Origin: Dehalococcoides mccartyi
Lineage (GTDB): Bacteria > Chloroflexota > Dehalococcoidia > UBA2979
Reading direction: 5' to 3'
Assembly: GCA_945888895.1 (NCBI GenBank)
Contig: CAMDAY010000158.1
Location: 1 to 5,040, forward strand
Length of the DNA: 5,040 nt
The notes under the pieces are model-generated. The model saw only the letters and a program-made list of their open reading frames with translations. It was not told the DNA's origin and ran no database searches. The position numbers and the translations under genes are program-made. Shown one piece after another: positions 1 through 4,070 of the stretch. The stretch's first letter is position 1. Each line of letters opens with the position of its first letter.

Positions 1-10
1 GAACGCGCAC
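1..10 (-). CDS. Possible first codons of ribosomal protein bL9 (rplI), cut by the window edge
   Basis: On the minus strand a GTG at 10-8 is followed by codons for Arg and Val before the sequence ends, giving Met-Arg-Val. Bacterial bL9 proteins usually begin Met-Lys/Arg-Val, and rplI is the usual gene after rpsR, so position and first residues both fit. Against it, only three codons are visible and the bases just upstream give no good Shine-Dalgarno (only GAG next to the start). A small GC stem (about 19-23 with 34-38) sits between this point and the rpsR stop. This is a suggestion from gene order only. Confidence 0.22.
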
Positions 11-74
11 CTCGGCCGGGGGGAGCGCCCGCGCCCCCGATCGTCGAGGGCGTGACGCGGCCGTTGGTTCGACG

Positions 75-413
75 CTAGCGGCGCGCGCCCGCTCCGCTGG
101 AGAGCCGCACGTGCTCGCCGGTGTACGGCAGCAGTGCGATGGTGCGCGCGCGCTTGATCGCCTGCGAGACGACGCGCTGGTGCTTCGCGCACGTGCCCAC
201 CTTGCGGCGGGGCTCCATCTTGCCGCGGTCGGTGATGTAGCGGCGCAGCAGGCCGGTGTCCTTGTAGTCCGCGATGTCAGTCTTGGCCTTGCAGAACTCG
301 CAGCCGCGAGGCCGGCGGAATCCGCCACCCCCACCACCACCACCGCCGCCGCTGCGGCCACCGCCGCCGCCACCACCGCGTCGCGGTCGGTCTTCTCGGT
401 CGTCCATCGTCAT
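75..413 (-). CDS. rpsR: 30S ribosomal protein bS18, zinc-ribbon type with Gly/Arg-rich N-terminal extension
   Basis: S18 pairs with S6 on the platform of the 30S subunit. The conserved core runs from about residue 38 to 103 and shows the family signatures DYKD (49-52), a TGL-LRRYI segment (53-60), the TCAKHQR block (74-80) and the QAIKRAR/ALLPY block (84-97). Cys38, Cys41, Cys75 and His78 form a C-x2-C...C-x2-H set, so this is the cysteine-containing form of S18, expected to bind zinc; many bacteria have lost these residues. The protein is 112 aa against roughly 75-90 usually. The excess is an N-terminal tract with two glycine runs (13-19 and 22-31) separated by Arg-Ser. The ATG at 413 is chosen because AGGAGG (427-422) lies 8 bases upstream; a second ATG at 407 would be 14 bases away. 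It is the third gene of rpsF-ssb-rpsR, 55 bases after ssb. Confidence 0.97.
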   Translation of the reverse strand: MTMDDREDRPRRGGGGGGGRSGGGGGGGGGGFRRPRGCEFCKAKTDIADYKDTGLLRRYITDRGKMEPRRKVGTCAKHQRVVSQAIKRARTIALLPYTGEHVRLSSGAGARR

Positions 414-426
414 AGCGAAATCCTCC

Positions 427-444
427 TGGCCACCTCGGCGGCCA
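427..444 (-). promoter_or_regulatory. Small hairpin directly upstream of the rpsR ribosome binding site
   Basis: Seven base pairs (one G-U in the minus-strand RNA) close a four-base loop CGAG. The stem ends on the first base of the AGGAGG of rpsR. It could influence translation of rpsR or an RNA-processing site between ssb and rpsR. In DNA this GC-rich such stems arise by chance, so this is a weak call. Confidence 0.2.
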
Positions 445-468
445 CACGGTCAGTCAAGCGGACGGTGC

Positions 469-891
469 CTAGAAGGGCAGCTCGTCCGGGTCAATGTCAC
501 CTTCGGTGTCGGCGCCCACGGCCATGCCGGGCGAGAACCCGCCACCACCGCCCGCACCACCGTCGCGACCGCCGAGGAATTTCACTTCCTCCGCGATCAG
601 CTCGGTGCGATAGCGCTTCGTGCCCGTCGCCTGGTCGTCCCACGACCGCGTCTGCAGTCGACCCTCGACGTAGACCGTGCGGCCTTTGACGAGGTACTGC
701 GCACACGTCTCAGCGAGCCGGTTCCAGGTCACGACGGAGAACCACTCGGTCTCCTCGCGCTGCTGGCCGTCCTGCCCGCTGAAGCGGCGCGAGGTGGCGA
801 CGCGGAACGTGGTCACTGCACTGCCATTGGCGGTGTAGCGCATTTCCGGGTCTGCACCCAGGTTGCCGATGATCATGCACTTGTTCAGCAT
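469..891 (-). CDS. ssb: Single-stranded DNA-binding protein
   Basis: SSB coats single-stranded DNA in replication, repair and recombination and recruits partner enzymes. The 140-aa product has an N-terminal OB-fold (about 1-107) with the typical opening MLNKCMIIGNLGADPEMRY, the EETEWFSVVTWNRLAE segment (46-61) and VKGRTVYVEGRLQTRSW (68-84). Trp50, Trp56 and Trp84 sit at the usual DNA-stacking positions. A short glycine-rich linker (about 111-117) leads to the acidic tip DPDELPF (134-140), the docking peptide for SSB partner proteins. Compared with the approx. 170-180 aa of many bacterial SSBs the linker is short. The gene lies 41 bases after rpsF and 55 before rpsR, the classical operon position. 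The Shine-Dalgarno is weak (a GGGGG run before the ATG), which may mean translation partly depends on the upstream gene. Confidence 0.97.
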   Translation of the reverse strand: MLNKCMIIGNLGADPEMRYTANGSAVTTFRVATSRRFSGQDGQQREETEWFSVVTWNRLAETCAQYLVKGRTVYVEGRLQTRSWDDQATGTKRYRTELIAEEVKFLGGRDGGAGGGGGFSPGMAVGADTEGDIDPDELPF

Positions 892-932
892 GTGGGACCC
901 CCAGATCGCCAGCAGTCAGCGCAGGGCGCGGG

Positions 933-1430
933 CTACTCGGTCGCCGGGGCCGCCGCCGACTCTTCCTCGGGCGCGTCAGCGCTGTCGAGGATGGCCGCCG
1001 GAGCCTCGTTGCCGCGGTCATCACGCTCGTCACGATCGTTGCGGTCGCGACGGTCATCGTCGCGGTCGTCTCGATCATCACGGTCGTCGCGATCGCGATC
1101 GCGGTCACGATCGCGGTCGTCGTCACGATCGCGCCCCTGGTAGGGGATGATGCCACGGATCAGCAGGTGCCGGAGCACGGGGTCCGTGATAATCAGCCAC
1201 GATTCGATCGGCGAGGCCGAAGCGGGGGGCATCTTGAGCGTCATCAGGACGTACGTGCCGTCCATGGACCCGTTGATCGGGTACGCCAGGCGGCGCCGAC
1301 CCCACACATCCGTCGAGAGCATCTCCCCGCCGTGGGCGGTGATCTGCGCCTCGATGGAGGCGATGGCCGCAGCCGTCTCATCCGCCGACAGGCGCGGATG
1401 CAGAATCGTCATCAGTTCGTATTCGTTCAC
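933..1430 (-). CDS. rpsF: 30S ribosomal protein bS6 with long Arg/Asp-rich C-terminal tail
   Basis: S6 binds S18 and the central domain of 16S rRNA on the 30S platform. The globular domain (about 1-97) shows NEYELMTILHP at the start, DVWGRRRLAYPI (41-52), GTYVLMTLKM (58-67) and DPVLRHLLIR (83-92). The start is the GTG at 1430: NEYEL follows at once, as in the family, and GGAGG (1439-1435) lies 4 bases upstream. In-frame sequence further upstream does not resemble S6. The product is 165 aa against about 95-135 usually. The extra length is an almost pure Arg/Asp tract at residues 100-139 (1133-1014) followed by an Ala/Glu-rich end (142-165). E. coli S6 also has a charged C-terminal tail, but a much shorter and less repetitive one. 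The gene heads rpsF-ssb-rpsR. Confidence 0.96.
   Translation of the reverse strand: MNEYELMTILHPRLSADETAAAIASIEAQITAHGGEMLSTDVWGRRRLAYPINGSMDGTYVLMTLKMPPASASPIESWLIITDPVLRHLLIRGIIPYQGRDRDDDRDRDRDRDRDDRDDRDDRDDDRRDRNDRDERDDRGNEAPAAILDSADAPEEESAAAPATE
1014..1133 (-). repeat. Degenerate tandem repeat inside rpsF encoding the Arg/Asp tract
   Basis: A 120-base stretch built of near-repeats of GATCGC, GATGAC and GACCGC units encodes S6 residues 100-139, nearly all Arg or Asp. Overlapping copies of the octamer GCGATCGC occur near 1088-1101. The pattern suggests growth by replication slippage. The tract would be expected to vary in length between related strains. Confidence 0.75.
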
Positions 1431-1434
1431 AAGG

Positions 1435-1491
1435 CCTCCGCTGACCCTGGTCTGAAGGAGGTGGACAGTTCCGGCAAGCGCCGGTGCCACC
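1435..1491 (-). promoter_or_regulatory. Candidate structured leader of the rpsF operon
   Basis: On the minus strand two nested stems form a clean hairpin: an outer GGTGG/CCACC stem (1491-1487 with 1464-1460) and an inner CCGGC/GCCGG stem (1484-1480 with 1475-1471) closed by a four-base loop. The internal loop is asymmetric (2 bases against 6). Just after the outer stem, CCTCC (1461-1457) is complementary to the rpsF Shine-Dalgarno GGAGG (1439-1435). CCTCC shares two bases with the outer stem, so hairpin formation and pairing with the ribosome binding site compete. Autoregulation of rpsF operons by the S6:S18 complex through a 5'-leader structure is known in several bacteria. That this leader belongs to that class is an inference. 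Confidence 0.4.
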
Positions 1492-1516
1492 CCGATCAAG
1501 CGGTTAATGGACATGA

Positions 1517-1546
1517 AGTGTAGGCACTCCCCGCCCGCAGGAGCAA
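1517..1546 (-). promoter_or_regulatory. Candidate sigma70-type promoter for rpsF-ssb-rpsR
   Basis: The minus strand reads TTGCTC (1546-1541), an 18-base spacer and TACACT (1522-1517). The -10 box matches 4 of 6 consensus bases and the -35 box 3 of 6. Transcription would start near 1510, giving a leader of about 80 bases that contains the hairpin described at 1435-1491. The matches are moderate and the position is the main support. Confidence 0.3.
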
Positions 1547-1663
1547 CCACCGCGCGGGGCGTCGAGGTGCTCGGGCCGGGTGGGGGAGCCTCGACGTGGC
1601 GAGTGAGGTCGAGGTGGCCGCGGGGTGCCCGGCCGGGCGGAGCCGTAGGCGCGACGAGGGCTG

Positions 1664-1785
1664 GTCGAGGTTCAACCGGGGGGCGGCCCATCCCCCTGCC
1701 CCCTTCCCTGCGCGGGAAGGGGGATGAATGGCGAGGGCTTCGCCCTCGCGCTCCCCCGAGGCCGAGGGCGGCTTCGCACCTCGAC
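1664..1785. repeat. Inverted-repeat-bounded unit enclosing two hairpins
   Basis: GTCGAGGT at 1664-1671 and ACCTCGAC at 1778-1785 are perfect 8-base inverted repeats. They enclose two perfect hairpins: 1699-1708 with 1714-1723 (10 bp, 5-base loop) and 1731-1738 with 1742-1749 (8 bp, 3-base loop). A segment at 1763-1769 can compete with the second stem by pairing with 1742-1748. The density of exact stems exceeds what I would expect by chance even at this GC content and resembles REP-type intergenic repeats. Confidence 0.5.
1682..1723 (-). repeat. Copy A of a GC-rich hairpin repeat
   Basis: Read on the minus strand this is a CCCCCTTCCC / GGGAAGGGGG hairpin (1723-1699), then a G-rich run, ending in TGGGCCGCC (1690-1682). 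Copy B at 1890-1926 has the same order of parts on the plus strand: a C-rich/G-rich hairpin, a G-rich run, and the identical nonamer TGGGCCGCC. The two copies are therefore related and inverted. Confidence 0.55.
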
Positions 1786-1845
1786 TCCGGCAACGGTACG
1801 AATCACTCGCACGGACATGGCGCGGCCACATCGAGTTCCACCGGG

Positions 1846-1872
1846 AGTGTGAGGAGCTGCGCCCCTCACACT
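1846..1872. repeat. Perfect 9-bp inverted repeat, terminator-like on the plus strand
   Basis: AGTGTGAGG (1846-1854) and CCTCACACT (1864-1872) are exact complements around a 9-base loop. On the plus strand the stem is followed by a T-rich stretch (1873-1885), giving a loose resemblance to an intrinsic terminator. However, no plus-strand gene precedes it. On the minus strand, the direction of glyA, no T-run follows. It may be part of the repeat island rather than a functional terminator. Confidence 0.4.
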
Positions 1873-1889
1873 TGGTTCTTCTGCTCTGA

Positions 1890-1926
1890 ACCCCTCCCGC
1901 ACCGGGAGGGGTAGGGGTGGGCCGCC
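1890..1926 (+). repeat. Copy B of the GC-rich hairpin repeat
   Basis: A perfect 10-bp stem (1890-1899 with 1903-1912) with a 3-base loop is followed by a G-rich run and the nonamer TGGGCCGCC (1918-1926). It is the inverted counterpart of copy A (1682-1723). The hairpin begins 77 bases past the glyA stop, so it could also stabilise or end the glyA transcript, though it lacks a following T-run on that strand. Confidence 0.55.
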
Positions 1927-1989
1927 GTACAGCGCCACGTCGACGTCTTTCGCGCCACCGAAGGTTCGCGCCCGCCGGGAGCCGCAGCC

Positions 1990-3237
1990 CTACCGCGTCG
2001 GGATGCCCGGCGCGGGGTGCGACGCGCACATCTCCTCAACCTCGCGCTTTACCGCGGCGAGGACGCCCTCGTCGGTCGGGGCAGCGAGGACGCGCGCCAT
2101 CGCGTGGCCGATCTTCGTCATGTCGGCTTCGACCAAACCCCTCGACGTGATGGCGGGGGTGCCGAAGCGGATCCCGCCGCCCTCGCGCGGCGGCAGGGTG
2201 TCGAACGGGATCGGGTTCGAGTTCACGACGATGCCCGCCGCCTCGAGCGCGTTCGCCGCCTGCACGCCGTTCAGCCCCATCGGCCGCACATCGACCAGCA
2301 CGAGGTGGTTGTCCGTGCCGCCCGAGATCAGAGTCATGCCGGTGTCCATGAGCGAAGCGGCCAGCGCCTTCGCGTTCGCGACGACCTGGTGGGCGTGCTT
2401 GCGGAACTCCTCGGTCGCGGCTTCCTTGAGCATGACCGCCTTGCCGGCGATCACGTGCATCATCGGACCGCCCTGCGAGCCGGGGAACACGCCGCGGTCG
2501 ATCTGGCGGCGCAGGTCGCGGTCGCAGAGGACCATGCCGCCTCGAGGCCCGCGCAGCGTCTTGTGCGTCGAGGTCGTCGCGACCTGCGCGAGGCCCGCGG
2601 GCGACGGGTGCGCGCCCCCGGCGACGAGGCCGGAGATGTGCGCCATGTCCGCCATCAGCAGCGCGCCCACCTCGTCGGCGATCTCGCGTGCCTGCTTGAA
2701 GTCCCACTCGCGCGGGTACGCCGTCGCGCCGACGACGATGATCTTCGGGCGGTGCTCCTTCGCGAGCGTCAGCATCTCGTCGTACTGCACGAGGTGCGAC
2801 TCGCGGTCGACGCCGTACGAGACGAAGTTGTAGAGCATGCCGCTGGCACTCACCGGGGAGCCGTGCGTGAGGTGCCCGCCCGCGTCGAGTTTGAGCCCCA
2901 TGACGGTGTCGCCCGGCTTGATCAGCCCGAGGTAGACCGCCATGTTCGCCTGCGTGCCGCTGTGCGGCTGCACGTTGGCGTGGTCCATCTTGAACAGCTC
3001 GGTGGCGCGCTTGCGAGCGATGTCCTCGACGTCGTCGACGAACTCGTTGCCGTTGTAGTAGCGCGCGCCGGGGTAGCCCTCGGCGTACTTGTTGGTGAGG
3101 ACGGAGCCGACGGCCTCGATCACCGCCGCGCTCGCGTAGTTCTCCGAGGGGATCATCTCCAGCACGGTCTGCTGGCGATGCTCCTCGTTCCGGATCATCG
3201 CCGCAACTTCGGGATCGACCTGCTCCAGAGCGCCCAT
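1990..3237 (-). CDS. glyA: Serine hydroxymethyltransferase
   Basis: GlyA is a cytoplasmic PLP enzyme that converts serine and tetrahydrofolate to glycine and 5,10-methylenetetrahydrofolate, the main source of one-carbon units. The 415-aa product has normal length. Visible landmarks: ENYAS (32-36), YAEGYPGARYY (51-61), HSGTQANMAVY (92-102), GGHLTHGSPV (120-129) with the PLP-stacking His122, DMAHISGL (197-204) with the PLP-contacting Asp197, TTSTHKTLRGPRGG (221-234) with the PLP-binding Lys226, PGSQGGP (252-258) and RFGTPAITSRG (357-367) with substrate-binding Arg357. The ATG at 3237 is chosen because GGAGG (3247-3243) lies 5 bases upstream and the family N-terminus starts here; the 81 codons open upstream do not look like SHMT. 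Two spots deviate from the usual bacterial text: Asn-Gly-Asn-Glu-Phe (62-66) where Gly-Gly-Cys-Glu-Tyr/Phe is common, and TTST before His-Lys where TTTT is common. All catalytic residues I can place are present. Confidence 0.98.
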   Translation of the reverse strand: MGALEQVDPEVAAMIRNEEHRQQTVLEMIPSENYASAAVIEAVGSVLTNKYAEGYPGARYYNGNEFVDDVEDIARKRATELFKMDHANVQPHSGTQANMAVYLGLIKPGDTVMGLKLDAGGHLTHGSPVSASGMLYNFVSYGVDRESHLVQYDEMLTLAKEHRPKIIVVGATAYPREWDFKQAREIADEVGALLMADMAHISGLVAGGAHPSPAGLAQVATTSTHKTLRGPRGGMVLCDRDLRRQIDRGVFPGSQGGPMMHVIAGKAVMLKEAATEEFRKHAHQVVANAKALAASLMDTGMTLISGGTDNHLVLVDVRPMGLNGVQAANALEAAGIVVNSNPIPFDTLPPREGGGIRFGTPAITSRGLVEADMTKIGHAMARVLAAPTDEGVLAAVKREVEEMCASHPAPGIPTR

Positions 3238-3299
3238 GGCAGCCTCCACTTTCGTGCTGTCTCGAACCGTGTGACGCGCCGCGAAGCCCCGCTCTGGCA

Positions 3300-3328
3300 G
3301 GGCGGCGCGGGTATCCCGCGCTTCGCCC
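3300..3328 (-). promoter_or_regulatory. Strong hairpin in the gap between the lipoprotein gene and glyA
   Basis: Twelve G-C pairs form: 3305-3311 with 3315-3321 (7 bp, 3-base loop), extended by 3300-3304 with 3324-3328 past a 2-base bulge. It lies 54 bases after the lipoprotein stop and 62 bases before the glyA start. No T-run follows on the minus strand, so it is not a standard intrinsic terminator. A second 7-bp pairing (3281-3287 with 3320-3326) uses part of the same bases and could compete. It may separate the two transcription units or form part of the glyA leader. I found no convincing promoter in this gap. Confidence 0.45.
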
Positions 3329-3382
3329 GTGAATAGCAGGAGCCATCCCGCCCGCTGGACGAATCGTACCGCGAGGACGGTG

Positions 3383-4042
3383 CTACGGGCGCGGTGGAAA
3401 CAGCAGGAAGTCCGTCTGCCCCGCCGGGATGAGACGACTCGCGGTGTCACCCGCGCCGCACGTCCGCTGAAGTTCGGCAATGACGCCGAGTCCGACGATC
3501 CTCGCCGCGACGCCGGCGCCGACGGTTGGTGCGCTCGGGGCGGTGAACACGGCGACAGGCGCCAAACCGTAGGTGGGGAACACCGCGTAGCGACGGAAGG
3601 GCTGGCGGAACACGTCCTGCAAGAGGGCGTCCATCATCGCCGGGCGGATCCACTCGGGCTCGCACCCGATCAACCGGTACACCTCTACCCGCGTGCCGGG
3701 CGTCTCCCCCGGCTCGCATCTCGGAGGCCCCCCGGCGCCGAGTTCAAGCGTGCATGAGACGTTCGAAGACAACATGAGCCGGCGGATCGCGGCGATATCG
3801 CCGGACTCCACCACGCTGATGACGTTGGCGATCCCGGCAGGCAGCGCCCGAACCGGCGTCGGCGATGGCAGCGGCGTCGCGGTCGGCGAGGGCGATGGCG
3901 ATGGCGTCGCGGTCGGAGATCCCTGTCGCGTCGTTGTTGCGGTGACCGCCGGGCCGGAGCGGTCGGTGCATGCCCCGGCTAGCAACAAGAACACGGCAAT
4001 AACGATGCCGATAGAACGCTTCAGCCCCTGATGTTTCGCCAT
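3383..4042 (-). CDS. Putative lipoprotein of unknown function with Thr/Pro/Ser-rich spacer
   Basis: The 219-aa product starts with basic residues (Lys3, Lys8, Arg9), a hydrophobic stretch (11-22) and LAGAC, a lipobox with Cys25 as predicted lipidation site; it should be anchored outside the membrane. Residues 26-70 are a low-complexity spacer rich in Thr, Pro, Ser and Ala, a design common in Chloroflexota and other extracytoplasmic lipoproteins. A compact domain follows (about 71-219) with four cysteines (97, 109, 127, 195) that could form two disulfides; I do not recognise the fold. The start at 4042 is set by AGGAG (4053-4049) 6 bases upstream and by the signal sequence; the open frame upstream to 4219 lies within the neighbouring gene and is its shadow. 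The gene begins 28 bases after the nucleotidyltransferase-like gene, so the two are probably one operon. The spacer DNA contains a 14-base direct repeat (3873-3886 and 3903-3916). Confidence 0.85.
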   Translation of the reverse strand: MAKHQGLKRSIGIVIAVFLLLAGACTDRSGPAVTATTTRQGSPTATPSPSPSPTATPLPSPTPVRALPAGIANVISVVESGDIAAIRRLMLSSNVSCTLELGAGGPPRCEPGETPGTRVEVYRLIGCEPEWIRPAMMDALLQDVFRQPFRRYAVFPTYGLAPVAVFTAPSAPTVGAGVAARIVGLGVIAELQRTCGAGDTASRLIPAGQTDFLLFPPRP

Positions 4043-4070
4043 TCGGAACTCCTGTCCCGCCGCGGAGCGC

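Larger units (their letters stand above)
1547..1989. other. Gene-free region between glyA and the rpsF promoter, rich in palindromes
   Basis: No reading frame on either strand looks like a protein: the longest translate to Arg/Pro/Gly-rich text without recognisable motifs. Instead the stretch holds many inverted repeats, listed separately. The octamer GTCGAGGT occurs three times in direct orientation (1561, 1608, 1664). Its complement occurs at 1778-1785, and a 7-base version of the complement at 1589-1595. A perfect 10-base palindrome ACGTCGACGT sits at 1937-1946, and a small stem at 1951-1970. The glyA transcript should end in here, but no stem is followed by a T-run on the minus strand. 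Confidence 0.8.

Noticed and set aside
18..38. Terminator after rpsR
   Set aside because: A 5-bp G/C stem exists but no T-run follows on the minus strand, and gene order suggests the operon may continue.
321..377. CRISPR-like or tandem-repeat array
   Set aside because: The periodicity is codon-based (glycine codons of rpsR); there are no spacers.
1084..1104. GCGATCGC octamers as a HIP1-like genomic signal
   Set aside because: They occur inside the Arg/Asp-coding repeat and are explained by the codons; no copies stand out elsewhere in the window.
1431..1793. N-terminal extension of S6 by up to 121 residues
   Set aside because: The family N-terminus begins right after the GTG at 1430, a ribosome binding site precedes it, and the extra text is low-complexity and includes the leader and repeats.
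1507..1914. Plus-strand open frame of 135 codons in the glyA-rpsF gap
   Set aside because: The translation is Arg/Pro/Gly-rich and runs straight through the palindromes; such frames are typical spurious products of GC-rich intergenic repeats.
2017..3336. Long open frame of 439 codons on the plus strand opposite glyA
   Set aside because: It is the high-GC antisense shadow of a certain glyA gene: Arg/Val/Asp/His-rich text with no motif.
3238..3382. Glycine riboswitch upstream of glyA
   Set aside because: No conserved riboswitch core is visible; only generic GC-rich stems.
3238..3480. N-terminal extension of GlyA by 81 residues
   Set aside because: It overlaps the end of the lipoprotein gene, does not resemble SHMT, and the ATG at 3237 has a good ribosome binding site.
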